A DNA stretch of 64,000 nt, taken from contig CANCUP010000002.1 of assembly GCA_947381325.1 (NCBI GenBank), forward strand, positions 1 to 64,000. Direction: 5' to 3'. Source of the stretch: Comamonadaceae bacterium (lineage in GTDB: Bacteria; Pseudomonadota; Gammaproteobacteria; Burkholderiales; Burkholderiaceae_C). The position numbers and the translations under genes are program-made. The notes beneath the pieces were generated by a model. That model was not told the origin of the DNA. It did not search any database and was given only the letters and a program-made list of their open reading frames with translations. Below are positions 31,389-42,300 of the stretch, one piece after another. Every line of letters begins with the position of its first letter. The first letter of the stretch is position 1.

Positions 31389-32893
31389 GGCTGCTGGTGT
31401 CTGTCTTTGGGTTGCGTCGGTGGCGCTGCTGGTGGGTGTGTTGGGCCTTTGCTGCGAGCCACCTTCATGCGCAAGAACCGATACCGGTCTACAGCGGCAA
31501 ACCCTTGTCTCTGAACTTTCAGACCATCGAGGTTCGCACCGCCTTGCAAATCTTGGCCGATTTCACCGGGCTCAACATCGTCACCTCCGACAGCGTGACC
31601 GGTTCATTGACCCTGCGATTGCAGCAGGTGCCTTGGGATCAAGTGCTGGACATCATCACGCAAGCCAAAGGCTTGAGCCAGCGTCGCCAAGGCAATGTGA
31701 TTTGGGTGGCGCCCCGCGCTGAGGTGGCTGCACGCGACAAGCTCGAGTTTGAAAGCCGCATCGCCCTGCAAAACCTCGAACCGCTGCAGACCCGCAGCTT
31801 TGTGCTCAATCACGCCAAGGCCCTGGATGTGGTGGGGCAAATTCAAGGCACGGCGGCCGCGCCGCTCTCGCCTTCTTTGCCGGGTTGGGGCAGCAACTTG
31901 GGCACTGGCAGTTATGCCAGCGCCGCGCAGGGTGTCGCCGCCATGGGCAGTGCCATCGGCAGTTCTGCGCGCCTGTTGAGCGCGCGCGGCAGCGTCATGG
32001 CTGAGCCGCGCACCAACCAACTGTTTGTCACCGACATCCCCATGCGCTTGGACCAAGTGACCGAGATGATTGCCAAGATCGATGTGCCGCTGCGCCAAGT
32101 GATGATCGAGGCGCGCATTGTGCAAGCCAGCGACAGCTTTGGCCGAACCTTGGGCGTGCGTCTGGGCGGCTTGGGACAAACCGGCGCCCAAACGGTGGTG
32201 GGCCCCACCGCTGCCAACACCCTCGCCAATGCCAACCCCACCGCCATGCAGGGCACCAGCTTCAACATCGCCGACAAAGCCCTCAACACCTCTGGACAGT
32301 TCGTCAACTTGCCTGCGGCTGCCATCAACGGCTTTGAGTCGGCCAGCTTTGCGGTGTCGATCTTCAATGCGTCGAAAAACCAGTTTTTGAATTTGGAGTT
32401 GTCTGCGCTGGAGGCCGATGGCAAAGGCAAGGTGGTGTCGAGTCCACGGGTGGTCACCGCCGACCAAACCAAGGCCATCATCGAGCAAGGCACCGAGCTG
32501 CCTTACCAAGTGGCTGCGGCCAGCGGCGCCACCTCGATCGCCTTTCGCAAGGCCAACCTCAAACTCGAAGTCACACCGCAAATCACCCCCGAGGGCGGCA
32601 TTGTGTTGGATTTGGACATTCACAAAGACAGCGTCGGGCAAACCACCCCGGCAGGGTTTGCGATTGACACCAAACACGTGTCTACCCAAGTGCGGGTGGA
32701 CAACGGGGGCACCGTCATGATCGGTGGCATCTACGAGAGCAGCGAGCAAGACGACGAGTACAAGGTGCCGTTTTTAGCCGATGTGCCGGTGCTGGGCACT
32801 CTGTTTAAAAACCGCCGTCGCAGCACCTCCAAGCAAGAGTTGCTGGTGTTCATAACCCCTAAAATACTCGACCAAAGTGCATCTGCACGTTAA
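31385..32893 (+). CDS. pilQ: Type IV pilus secretin PilQ (short form)
   Basis: VYSGKPLSLNFQTIEVRTALQILADFTGLNIVTSDSV; secretin motif VPFLADVPVLGTLFKNRRRSTSKQELLVFITPKIL. Confidence 0.92.
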   Translation: MRLLVSVFGLRRWRCWWVCWAFAASHLHAQEPIPVYSGKPLSLNFQTIEVRTALQILADFTGLNIVTSDSVTGSLTLRLQQVPWDQVLDIITQAKGLSQRRQGNVIWVAPRAEVAARDKLEFESRIALQNLEPLQTRSFVLNHAKALDVVGQIQGTAAAPLSPSLPGWGSNLGTGSYASAAQGVAAMGSAIGSSARLLSARGSVMAEPRTNQLFVTDIPMRLDQVTEMIAKIDVPLRQVMIEARIVQASDSFGRTLGVRLGGLGQTGAQTVVGPTAANTLANANPTAMQGTSFNIADKALNTSGQFVNLPAAAINGFESASFAVSIFNASKNQFLNLELSALEADGKGKVVSSPRVVTADQTKAIIEQGTELPYQVAAASGATSIAFRKANLKLEVTPQITPEGGIVLDLDIHKDSVGQTTPAGFAIDTKHVSTQVRVDNGGTVMIGGIYESSEQDDEYKVPFLADVPVLGTLFKNRRRSTSKQELLVFITPKILDQSASAR

Positions 32894-32904
32894 GAAAGCA
32901 CACC

Positions 32905-33447
32905 TTGTTGGTTTTGGTCGGTCTGCCAGGGTCTGGCAAATCCACCGTGGGGCGGCAGCTCGCCCGACGGCTCTCTATCCCTTTCGTTGATTCGGATCAT
33001 GCGATTGAGCAGCGCCTAGGCTGCTCGATCCGCGACTTTTTCGAGCGCGAAGGGGAGGAGCGTTTTCGTGACGTGGAAGCCGAGGTGCTCGACGACTTGA
33101 GCCAACGCCCGCGCGCGGTGTTGTCCACCGGTGGCGGGTCTGTGTTGCGGCCCGAAAACCGCCAGCGCTTGCATGAACGCGGCCAGGTGTTTTACTTGCG
33201 CTCCACCCCCGAAGAAGTGTTTCGCCGTTTGCGCCATGACCAAAACCGCCCTCTCTTGCAAGTGGCCGATCCGCTCGGGCGTTTGCGCGAGTTGTTTGCC
33301 ATCCGTGACCCGCTCTACCGCGAAGCGGCGCACTATGTGATTGAAACCGGGCGCCCCACCGTGGCGTCGCTGGTCAACATGATCGTGTCGCAACTGGAGC
33401 TGGCCGGCCAGCTGGGCCCCTCCCCAAGTTCTGCCTTGCGCTCTTAG
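32905..33447 (+). CDS. aroK: Shikimate kinase
   Basis: [47 protein letters not shown] start inferred. Confidence 0.94.
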   Translation: MLVLVGLPGSGKSTVGRQLARRLSIPFVDSDHAIEQRLGCSIRDFFEREGEERFRDVEAEVLDDLSQRPRAVLSTGGGSVLRPENRQRLHERGQVFYLRSTPEEVFRRLRHDQNRPLLQVADPLGRLRELFAIRDPLYREAAHYVIETGRPTVASLVNMIVSQLELAGQLGPSPSSALRS

Positions 33448-33476
33448 CGTGGGCCTCAATTCATAAGGCGTTTGCC

Positions 33477-34589
33477 ATGTCTGCTTCTCCGGTTTCTTCC
33501 CCCTCTGCGGTGACTGTGTCGATCGATTTGGGCGAGCGCAGCTACCCCATCCTGATTGGCACCCAACTCCTCGACCAAGCCAGCACCTGGGCGGATTTGC
33601 CCAAAGCCAGCAGCGCCGTGATCGTCACCAACGACACCGTGGGGCCGCTCTATGTGGCGCGCTTGCAAGCGGCTTTGGCGGGCCAGTACCCGCACATCCA
33701 CACGGTGGTGCTGCCCGATGGCGAAAGTCACAAAGACTGGCCAACGCTGAATCAAATTTTTGACCTGTTGCTGGCCCAAGGTTGCGACCGCAAAACCGTG
33801 TTGTTTGCCTTGGGCGGCGGTGTGGTGGGCGACATGACGGGCTTTGCTGCCGCCTGCTACATGCGCGGTGTGCCTTTTGTGCAAGTGCCCACCACCTTGC
33901 TGGCCCAGGTGGACTCGTCGGTGGGGGGCAAAACCGCCATCAACCATCCGCTGGGCAAGAACATGGTGGGTGCTTTCTACCAACCCCAGCGCGTGGTGTG
34001 CGATTTGGACACCTTGCAAACCTTGCCGGCGCGTGAAATGAGTGCGGGCTTGGCCGAAATCATCAAGTACGGACCGATTGCTGACATGGCGTTTCTCGAC
34101 TGGATCGACGCCCACCTCGACGCCCTGATGGCACGTGACCCCAAAGCACTGGCCCACGCCGTGCAACGCAGCTGTGAAATCAAGGCCTGGGTGGTGGGTC
34201 AAGACGAACGCGAGTCGGGCCTGCGCGCCATCCTCAACTTTGGCCACACCTTTGGCCACGCCATCGAAGCCGGCCTGGGCTTTGGGGTCTGGTTGCATGG
34301 CGAGGCTGTGGGTTGTGGCATGGTGATGGCGGCGCATTTGTCGCAACGCTTGGGGCTGGTCGATGCGGCGTTTGTCAGCCGTTTCACCGCCTTGCTGGCG
34401 CGGGCCGGTTTGCCCACGGTGGGCCCACAACTGGGCGTCGAGGCTTACCTGCACCACATGCGGGTGGACAAAAAAGCCGAGGCCGGCGACATCCGCTTTG
34501 TGCTGATCAACCAGCCCGGCAGCGCGGTGGTACGCGGTGCACCTGACGACGTGGTGGCTGAGGTCATCACCGCATGCTGCCAAGGATGA
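33477..34589 (+). CDS. aroB: 3-dehydroquinate synthase
   Basis: [55 protein letters not shown]. Confidence 0.97.
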   Translation: MSASPVSSPSAVTVSIDLGERSYPILIGTQLLDQASTWADLPKASSAVIVTNDTVGPLYVARLQAALAGQYPHIHTVVLPDGESHKDWPTLNQIFDLLLAQGCDRKTVLFALGGGVVGDMTGFAAACYMRGVPFVQVPTTLLAQVDSSVGGKTAINHPLGKNMVGAFYQPQRVVCDLDTLQTLPAREMSAGLAEIIKYGPIADMAFLDWIDAHLDALMARDPKALAHAVQRSCEIKAWVVGQDERESGLRAILNFGHTFGHAIEAGLGFGVWLHGEAVGCGMVMAAHLSQRLGLVDAAFVSRFTALLARAGLPTVGPQLGVEAYLHHMRVDKKAEAGDIRFVLINQPGSAVVRGAPDDVVAEVITACCQG

Positions 34590-35725
34590 ACACCTCAAGC
34601 CTCGCCGTGTTTGCCTGCGACCCGGCGCAATCGCGCGGTCGCCGACACGTCGAATCCGAGGCGCACCTGCTGGCACCCAATGTGCGCAATCCGCACCAAC
34701 GCGACCGCGACCGCATCGTCCACGCCACCGCATTTCGGCGCTTGGTCTACAAGACCCAGGTGTTCTTGAACCACGAAGGCGATTTGTTTCGCACCCGCAT
34801 GACGCACTCCCTGGAGGTGGCGCAACTGGGGCGTTCCATCGCACGCGCCTTGCGTTTGAACGAAGACTTGGTCGAGGCCGTGGCCTTGGCCCATGACCTG
34901 GGCCACACACCGTTTGGCCATGCCGGCCAAGATGCGCTCAACGAATGCATGGCGCCCTTCGGCGGCTTTGAGCACAACCTGCAAAGCTTGCGTGTGGTGG
35001 ACGAACTGGAAGAGCGCTATCCCGCCTTCAACGGCTTGAACCTGAGCTTTGAAACCCGTGAAGGCATCTTGAAGCACTGCGCGCGGCGCAACGCCGAGTT
35101 GATCGAGGCGCAAGAGCCCGGCGGGGTGGCTGCCCGTTTTTTGAATGGCACGCAACCCAGCTTGGAAGCCCAGTTGTGCAACCTGGCCGACGAGATTGCC
35201 TACAACGCGCACGACATCGATGACGGCGTGCGCTCAGGGCTATTGACTTTGGAGCAAATGCAAGAGGTGCCGCTGTTCGCACGCTACTGCGAACAGACCT
35301 TGGCCGACTACCCGCAACTGCAAGGTCGCCGTGTGCTGTACGAGACCATCCGCCGCATGCTGAGCGATCAGGTGTATGACGTGGTGGCCGCCACCCAAAC
35401 GGCGTTGGCGCAGCACGCGCCGGCCAGTCCCGATGCGGCGCGTGCCTGCCCAGCACTGATGCAGTTCAGCGACGAGATGCGGGCACAGTCCAAGGCGCTG
35501 AAGTCGTTTTTGTTTCGTAACCTCTACCGTCACCCGCAGGTGATGCAAACCACCGACTGGGCGCGTGACGTGGTGCGCGCGTTGTTTGCCGCCTACTTGG
35601 CCAAGCCCCACGAAATGCCTGCTGCCTACGCCCAGCGCCCGGATGTGCCGCGTGCTGTGGCCGACTACCTGTCGGGCATGACCGACCGTTTTGCCACCCG
35701 CGAACACACGCGCTTGATCCCATGA
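34586..35725 (+). CDS. dgt: Deoxyguanosinetriphosphate triphosphohydrolase-like protein
   Basis: HD motifs [49 protein letters not shown] overlap with aroB. Confidence 0.93.
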   Translation: MNTSSLAVFACDPAQSRGRRHVESEAHLLAPNVRNPHQRDRDRIVHATAFRRLVYKTQVFLNHEGDLFRTRMTHSLEVAQLGRSIARALRLNEDLVEAVALAHDLGHTPFGHAGQDALNECMAPFGGFEHNLQSLRVVDELEERYPAFNGLNLSFETREGILKHCARRNAELIEAQEPGGVAARFLNGTQPSLEAQLCNLADEIAYNAHDIDDGVRSGLLTLEQMQEVPLFARYCEQTLADYPQLQGRRVLYETIRRMLSDQVYDVVAATQTALAQHAPASPDAARACPALMQFSDEMRAQSKALKSFLFRNLYRHPQVMQTTDWARDVVRALFAAYLAKPHEMPAAYAQRPDVPRAVADYLSGMTDRFATREHTRLIP

Positions 35726-36942
35726 CCTTCACCCGCTCTTTCATTCATCCGTCTTGGGTGGTGGTGCTCGCAGGCGTGTGCGCGGCCTTGCATGTGGGCA
35801 AAATTCCGCCCGCCTTGCCGGTGCTGCAAGCGGCTTTGTCCTTGAGCTTGGTGCAAGCTGGCTTTTTGCTCTCGATGGTGCAGCTCGCTGGCATGACGCT
35901 GGGTTTGGTGGTGGGCTTGAGCGTGGACAGTGTGGGTCTGCGCCGCAGTGTCTTGATGGGCTTGGGGCTGCTCACGCTGGCCAGTGCCTTGGGCGGTTTT
36001 GCCACGGGCATCGAAGCCCTGCTGGTCTTGCGTGCGATGGAAGGCTTTGGCTTTTTGTGGGTGGTCATGCCCGCCCCGGCATTGATTCGCCGTTGTGTCT
36101 CGACTGCGCAGCTCAACACCCGCATGGGACAGTGGAGTGCTTACATGCCCCTGGGCACCGCCACCGCTTTGTGGGTGGGCTCTTGGGTGCTGTCGGTGTG
36201 GAGCTGGCACGTCTGGTGGTGGCTGATGAGCGGTGTTTCGGCTCTGGCGTGGTGGACGGTGTGGACGGGCATTGCGCCCGACGTACCCCATGCACCTTCT
36301 GCCAGAGCGGCCGCGAGCGAAGGTTGGCGACAACGTTTGCGTCAAACCTTGCGTGCTCGCGGCCCTTGGTTGTTGTCGTTGACCTTTGGGGTCTATGCCG
36401 CGCAGTGGTTGGCGGTGATTGGTTTCTTGCCCACGGTCTACGCAGGCCTGGGTGTGGCCGAGGGTTTGTCGGGTTTGCTCACGGCCGGTGTGGCCTTGGC
36501 CAATATGGGTGGCAACTTGGCGTCGGGGCGTTTGTTGCAGCGTGGCTGGCAAGGGCGTCAGCTGTTGTTCATTGGCTTTGGCGCCATGGCCTTGGGGGCT
36601 GTCGGTGCGTTTGGCGAATGGCAGGGTTGGGGCTTGCCCATGGCCGGGCGCTATGTGTCGGTCATCTTGCTCTCGTCGGTCGGCGGCTTGATCCCCGGTA
36701 CCTTGTTTGCGCTGGCCATGCGCTTGGCACCGAGCCCTGACACGCTGTCGACCACCGTGGGTTGGATGCAGCAGTGGTCGGCCACCGGGCAGTTCTTCGG
36801 CCCGCCCTTGGTGGCTTGGGTGGCTGCCTTTGCCGGTGGATGGGAGTGGACCTGGGCGGTGACAGGCAGTTGTTGTTTGATAGGCATGGGCTTGGCTGTG
36901 GCCATTGACCGAGCCTTGCGCGCTCTACCGTCCCGTGCATGA
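35722..36942 (+). CDS. MFS transporter (CynX/NimT-like)
   Basis: 12-TM hydrophobic pattern; LSLVQAGFLLSMVQLAGMTLGLVVGLSVDSVGLRR. Confidence 0.85.
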   Translation: MTFTRSFIHPSWVVVLAGVCAALHVGKIPPALPVLQAALSLSLVQAGFLLSMVQLAGMTLGLVVGLSVDSVGLRRSVLMGLGLLTLASALGGFATGIEALLVLRAMEGFGFLWVVMPAPALIRRCVSTAQLNTRMGQWSAYMPLGTATALWVGSWVLSVWSWHVWWWLMSGVSALAWWTVWTGIAPDVPHAPSARAAASEGWRQRLRQTLRARGPWLLSLTFGVYAAQWLAVIGFLPTVYAGLGVAEGLSGLLTAGVALANMGGNLASGRLLQRGWQGRQLLFIGFGAMALGAVGAFGEWQGWGLPMAGRYVSVILLSSVGGLIPGTLFALAMRLAPSPDTLSTTVGWMQQWSATGQFFGPPLVAWVAAFAGGWEWTWAVTGSCCLIGMGLAVAIDRALRALPSRA

Positions 36943-37508
36943 TGGACGCAGCCATGACCGAGACCGAGCGCACTGTCATTGAAGACACCCAAACCTGGTT
37001 GATGCAAGCCGTGGTGGGTTTGAACCTGTGCCCGTTTGCCAAAGCCGTGGTGGTGAAAGACAGGGTGCGCTACCGCGTGTGCACCTCGGCCGATCCGGCC
37101 GAGCTGTTGGCCATGCTGCGCGACGAGTTGCAACACCTGGCTGAGGCAGACCCGGAACAACTCGACACCACCTTGCTGATTGCGCCCCATGCCTTGCCTG
37201 AGTTTTTAGACTTCAACGACTTCTTGAGCGACTGCGATGCGGTGTTGCAAGACCTCGCGTTAGACGGTGTCTTGCAAGTGGCCGACTTTCACCCGCGCTA
37301 CCAATTTGGCGGCACGGATGTGGACGACATGGAGAACTTCACCAACCGCTCGCCGTATCCCACGTTGCACTTGTTGCGCGAGTCGAGCATCGACAAGGCC
37401 GTGGAGGCCTACCCGGATGCGTCGCTCATCTTCGAGCGCAACATCGAGGTGCTCAACACGCTGGGGCATGCGGGGTGGCTCGCGTTGGGAGTTCGGGCGC
37501 GGGTGTGA
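36939..37508 (+). CDS. DUF1415 domain-containing protein
   Basis: TWLMQAVVGLNLCPFAKAVVVKDRVRY; GTDVDDMENFTNRSPYPTLHLLRESSID; ATGA overlap-type coupling. Confidence 0.85.
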   Translation: MMDAAMTETERTVIEDTQTWLMQAVVGLNLCPFAKAVVVKDRVRYRVCTSADPAELLAMLRDELQHLAEADPEQLDTTLLIAPHALPEFLDFNDFLSDCDAVLQDLALDGVLQVADFHPRYQFGGTDVDDMENFTNRSPYPTLHLLRESSIDKAVEAYPDASLIFERNIEVLNTLGHAGWLALGVRARV

Positions 37509-37627
37509 GCGAGCGTGTCTGCGAGCATGTCGGTTCTTCGTGTGCGCTTCGCACACCGGCTGTGCCGCTTGGCTGCGGGTGAGTTAGGGTAAGACTGCCC
37601 ATCCCATGTGCCCGGCACAATCGCACC

Positions 37628-38482
37628 ATGCCCAAACACAAAGAAGCCGCAACGCCCAAACCTCTGGACCTCGACCTGCGCCCCGGCCAATCCATTGAAC
37701 TGCTCAAAGCGCTGCACATCCTCACGCGCGAGGGCAAGCTCAACCAAGACTCGCGGCGCAAACTCAAGCAGGTCTACCACCTGTTTCAGTTCATCGACAA
37801 GCTGCTGAAAGAACTGCCCGCCAGCGAGACGGGGCCCACCTTGGCGGACCACGGGGCAGGCAAGTCGTATTTGGGTTTCATCATCTACGACCTGTTTTTC
37901 AAGGCGCTGGGGCGGGGTCACATTTACGGCATTGAAACCCGGGCTGAACTGGTGGCCTCCTCACAGGCGCTGGCGCAGCGTTTGGGGTTTGAGCGCATGC
38001 AGTTTCTCAACCTCAGTGTGGCCGAGTCGGCGCACAGTGAGGCGCTGCCGGCGCAGATTGATGTGGTCACCGCGCTGCACGCCTGCGACACCGCCACCGA
38101 CGACGCCATCGCCTTTGGCCTGCAAAAGAAAGCCAAGTTCATGGTCTTGGTGCCTTGTTGCCAAGCCGAGCTGGCGCGCGTGCTCAACCAGCACAAAGCC
38201 CTGAACTTGCAGCGCACACCCTTGGCTGAGCTGTGGCGCCACCCGCTGCACACCCGCGAGATGGGCAGCCAACTCACCAACGTGTTGCGCTGTTTGTACC
38301 TGGAGGCGCAGGGCTACCAAGTCACCGTCACCGAGCTGGTGGGTTGGGAGCACAGCATGAAAAACGAACTCATCCTGGCCAAGTACACCGGCCAGAAAAA
38401 ACGCAGCGCTGCCGAGCGTTTGCAGGCCCTGCTGGAAGAGTTTGGTTTGCAAGACCTGGCGCAGACCCGTTTCCATATTTAA
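37628..38482 (+). CDS. Class I SAM-dependent methyltransferase
   Basis: LADHGAGKSYLGFIIYDLF motif I; DVVTALHACDTATDDAIAFGL; VLVPCCQAEL. Confidence 0.8.
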   Translation: MPKHKEAATPKPLDLDLRPGQSIELLKALHILTREGKLNQDSRRKLKQVYHLFQFIDKLLKELPASETGPTLADHGAGKSYLGFIIYDLFFKALGRGHIYGIETRAELVASSQALAQRLGFERMQFLNLSVAESAHSEALPAQIDVVTALHACDTATDDAIAFGLQKKAKFMVLVPCCQAELARVLNQHKALNLQRTPLAELWRHPLHTREMGSQLTNVLRCLYLEAQGYQVTVTELVGWEHSMKNELILAKYTGQKKRSAAERLQALLEEFGLQDLAQTRFHI

Positions 38483-38517
38483 TGGGGGTCAGTTAATGGG
38501 GGTCAGAACCCAATTAA
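38479..38517. repeat. Left palindromic flank of the RayT unit, with a 14-bp tandem duplication
   Basis: TTAATGGGGGTCAG twice in tandem, then the palindrome TTAATGGGGGTCAGAACCCAATTAA (38493-38517). Confidence 0.8.
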
Positions 38518-38526
38518 TATGGCGCC

Positions 38527-39219
38527 ATGGCTCGCCTTCCTCGTCTCACTGTCACCGGCTACCCGCACCACGTCATCTTGCGCGGCAACAACCGGCAAGA
38601 TATTTTCAAAACCACCGCGGATCACCAGCGCATGCTGGACCTCTTGTACGACCACAGCCGAGCGCAACAGGTGGACATTCATGCCTATGTGCTGATGAGC
38701 AACCACCTGCACTTGCTGGTCACGCCCCAACAAGACCAAGCCTTGCCCAAGATGATGCAAGCGGTGGGACGCAGCTATGTGCAGGTGTTCAACAAAGTGC
38801 ATGGCCGCACCGGCACCCTCTGGGAGGGGCGGTACCGTTCCACCCTGATCCAGACCGACCGCTACTTGCTGGCCTGCATGGTCTACATCGACCTCAATCC
38901 CGTGCGAGCTCATAGGGTCACAGAGCCCGAAGACCATGTGTGGTCAAGCTACGCGCATTACATCGGGCGCCGCAACGATCGGCTGATCACGCCACACGCC
39001 TTGTATTGGAGCTTGGGCAACACGCCTTTTGCCCGCGAGGCAGCGTACGCCGAATTGGTGCAAGCTGGCATCACTTCTGACCAACAGGGTGCATTGACCG
39101 ATGCCACGCTCAGTGGTTGGGCGCTGGGCGATGAGGCGTTCAAGCTCAGTTTGCAAGCCCAAACCGAGCGCCGTTTGAGCAAAACTAAGGCGGGGAGGCC
39201 CTTTGCCAAGGGTGATTGA
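38527..39219 (+). CDS. REP-associated tyrosine transposase (IS200-like Y1 transposase)
   Basis: MARLPRLTVTGYPHHVILRGNNRQDIF; AYVLMSNHLHLLVTP (HUH); GTLWEGRYRSTLIQTDRYLLACMVYIDLNPVRA. Confidence 0.93.
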   Translation: MARLPRLTVTGYPHHVILRGNNRQDIFKTTADHQRMLDLLYDHSRAQQVDIHAYVLMSNHLHLLVTPQQDQALPKMMQAVGRSYVQVFNKVHGRTGTLWEGRYRSTLIQTDRYLLACMVYIDLNPVRAHRVTEPEDHVWSSYAHYIGRRNDRLITPHALYWSLGNTPFAREAAYAELVQAGITSDQQGALTDATLSGWALGDEAFKLSLQAQTERRLSKTKAGRPFAKGD

Positions 39220-39258
39220 TCTGTCCCTAATTAGATTGCAGCTTAATTCGTGAGCGGT

Positions 39259-39283
39259 TTAATTGGGTTCTGACCCCAATTAA
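39259..39283. repeat. Right palindromic flank of the RayT unit
   Basis: TTAATTGGGTTCTGACCCCAATTAA. Confidence 0.8.
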
Positions 39284-39289
39284 TTTTCT

Positions 39290-39305
39290 TGGCACAGATG
39301 CTGCA
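39290..39305 (+). promoter_or_regulatory. Candidate sigma-54 (-24/-12) promoter for gltBD
   Basis: TGGCACAGATGCTGCA matches TGGCAC-N5-TTGCA at GG(-24) and GC(-12) with correct spacing; 45 nt before the gltB ATG. Confidence 0.5.
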
Positions 39306-39350
39306 CTAGGGTATCCTCTCACCCCCGCTGAATATTTAGAGGAATGCGCC

Positions 39351-42300
39351 ATGACCACGGCTGCCCAAAAAGCTCAATTGCAACACCAGGGTTTGTACGA
39401 CCCCTCCAACGAACATGACGCCTGTGGCGTGGGCTTTGTGGCCCACATCAAGGGGGTCAAGAGCCATGCGATCGTGGGTCAGGCCCTCAAGATTCTTGAA
39501 AACTTGGACCACCGGGGTGCCGTGGGTGCTGACGCTTTGATGGGCGACGGCGCGGGCATTTTGATTCAGCTGCCCGATGCGCTGTACCGCGAAGAAATGG
39601 CCAAGCAGGGTGTGACCTTGCCAGCCATGGGCGAGTACGGTGTGGGCATGGTGTTTTTGCCCAAAGAGCACGCATCCCGTCTGGCCTGTGAGCAAGAGCT
39701 CGAGCGTGCCGTGTTGGCCGAAGGCCAGGTGATGTTGGGCTGGCGCGATGTGCCGGTCAACCTCGAGATGCCCATGTCGCCCACGGTGCGCGCCAAAGAG
39801 CCGATCATGCGGCAGATCTTCATCGGTCGTGGCAACAACGTGATCGTGCAAGACGCCTTGGAGCGCAAGCTGTACGTGATCCGTAAAACCGCCAGCGCGG
39901 CGATTCAACGCCTCAACTTGAAGCACAGCAAAGAGTATTACGTGCCCAGCATGTCCAGCCGCACCGTCATTTACAAGGGCTTGCTGTTGGCCGACCAGGT
40001 GGGCACGTATTTCACCGATTTGCAAGACGAGCGCTGTGTCTCTGCGCTGGGTTTGGTGCACCAGCGTTTCTCAACCAACACCTTTCCCGAGTGGCCGCTG
40101 GCTCACCCGTACCGCTATGTGGCGCACAACGGCGAGATCAACACCGTCAAGGGCAACTACAACTGGATGAAGGCGCGCGAAGGCGTGATGTCGTCACCCG
40201 TGTTGGGCGACGACCTGAAAAAGCTCTACCCGATCAGCTTTGCCGACCAATCGGACACTGCCACGTTTGACAACTGTTTGGAGTTGCTCACGATGTCGGG
40301 CTACCCCATCAGCCAGGCCGTGATGATGATGATCCCAGAGCCTTGGGAGCAACACACCACCATGGACGAGCGCCGCAAAGCGTTTTACGAATACCACGCA
40401 GCCATGTTGGAGCCCTGGGACGGTCCCGCGTCCATTGTGTTCACCGACGGTCGCCAGATTGGTGCCACGCTCGACCGCAACGGCTTGCGTCCCTCGCGCT
40501 ACTGCATCACCGACGACGACATGGTGATCATGGGCTCGGAGTCGGGCGTGTTGCCTGTGGCCGAAAGCAAGATCGTGCGCAAGTGGCGCTTGCAGCCCGG
40601 CAAGATGTTCCTGATCGACCTGGAACAAGGCCGCATGATCGACGACGAAGAGCTCAAAGCGGGCTTGGCCAACACCAAGCCTTACAAGCAGTGGATCGAG
40701 AACGTGCGCATCCGCTTGGACGATGTGGTTCACCCCGTCGCAGGCGAAGGTGCCCAAGAGCTGCCCAAGGGCGCCTATGAAACCCATGGCGCTGGCCTGG
40801 AAGACGCCAGTCCCGAATTGCTGGACTTGCAACAAGCCTTTGGCTACACCCAAGAAGACATCAAGTTTTTGATGGCGCCCATGGCCATCAACGGCGAAGA
40901 GGGCATTGGCTCAATGGGCAACGACAGCCCACTCGCCGTGTTGTCCAGTAAAAACAAGCCGCTCTACAACTACTTCAAGCAGTTGTTTGCCCAAGTGACC
41001 AACCCGCCGATCGACCCGATCCGCGAAGCCATCGTCATGTCTTTGGTGTCGTTCATCGGCCCCAAGCCCAACTTGCTCGACATCAACCAGGTCAACCCGC
41101 CGATGCGCTTGGAAGTGAGCCAGCCGGTGCTCGACTTCACCGACATGGCCAAGTTGCGCGACATCGCACAGCACACCCAAGGCAAATTCAAGAGCGCCAC
41201 CCTCAACATCGCCTACCCGCTGGCCTGGGGCCATGACGGTGTGGAAGCCAAATTGGCGTCCTTGTGTGCCGAAGCGGTGGATGCGATCAAAGGTGGCCAC
41301 AACATTCTGATCATCAGCGACCGTGGCGTGAGTGCCACCGAGGTCGCGATTCCTGCCGTGCTGGCGCTCTCAGCCATTCACCAGCACTTGGTGCGCGAAG
41401 GCTTGCGCACCACCGCAGGCTTGGTGGTCGAAACAGGCAGCGCCCGCGAAGTGCATCACTTTGCCGTGTTGGCCGGTTATGGCGCCGAAGCGGTTCACCC
41501 CTACCTCGCCATGCAAACCTTGGCGGCCATGCACAAAGACCTGCCGGCCGATTTGTCGACCGACAAAGCCATCTACAACTACGTCAAAGCGATCGGCAAA
41601 GGCCTGTCCAAGATCATGTCCAAGATGGGCGTGTCGACCTACATGTCGTATTGCGGCGCGCAGTTGTTCGAGGCAATTGGCATCAACACCGAAACTGTCC
41701 ACAAGTACTTCACCGGAACACCCACTCGGGTGGAAGGGATTGGCATTTTTGAGATGGCCGAAGAAGCCATCCGCATGCACAAAGCTGCCTTTGGCGACAG
41801 CCCCATCTTGGCCAACATGCTCGACACTGGCGGTGAATACGCTTGGCGTGCCCGTGGTGAAGAACACATGTGGACGCCCGACGCGATTGCCAAGTTGCAG
41901 CACAGCACGCGCTCGAACAACTTCAGCACCTACAAAGAGTACGCCCAGATCATCAACGACCAAAACAAACGCCACCTGACTTTGCGTGGCTTGTTTGAGT
42001 TCAAGATCGACCCGGCCAAAGCCATTTCGGTGGACGAGGTCGAACCCGCCACCGAGATCGTCAAACGCTTTGCCACCGGCGCCATGTCCCTGGGCTCAAT
42101 CAGCACCGAAGCCCATGCCACCTTGGCTGTGGCCATGAACCGCATCGGCGGCAAAAGCAACACCGGCGAAGGCGGTGAAGACCCGGCGCGTTACCGCAAC
42201 GAACTCAAAGGCATCCCCATCCAACTGGGCGAAACCTTGAAGAGCGTGATTGGTGATGACGTGGTCGAAGTCGACATGCCGCTGCAAGCGGGTGACAGCT

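Larger units (their letters stand above)
38493..39283 (+). mobile_element. RayT-type element: IS200/Y1-like transposase with inverted palindromic flanks
   Basis: Flanks 38493-38517 and 39259-39283 are inverted copies differing at 1 of 25 positions. Confidence 0.75.

Noticed and set aside
37540-37556. GTGTGCG-ctt-CGCACAC hairpin after DUF1415
   Set aside because: Good stem but no T run; could be incidental or a weak attenuator. Not enough to call a terminator.
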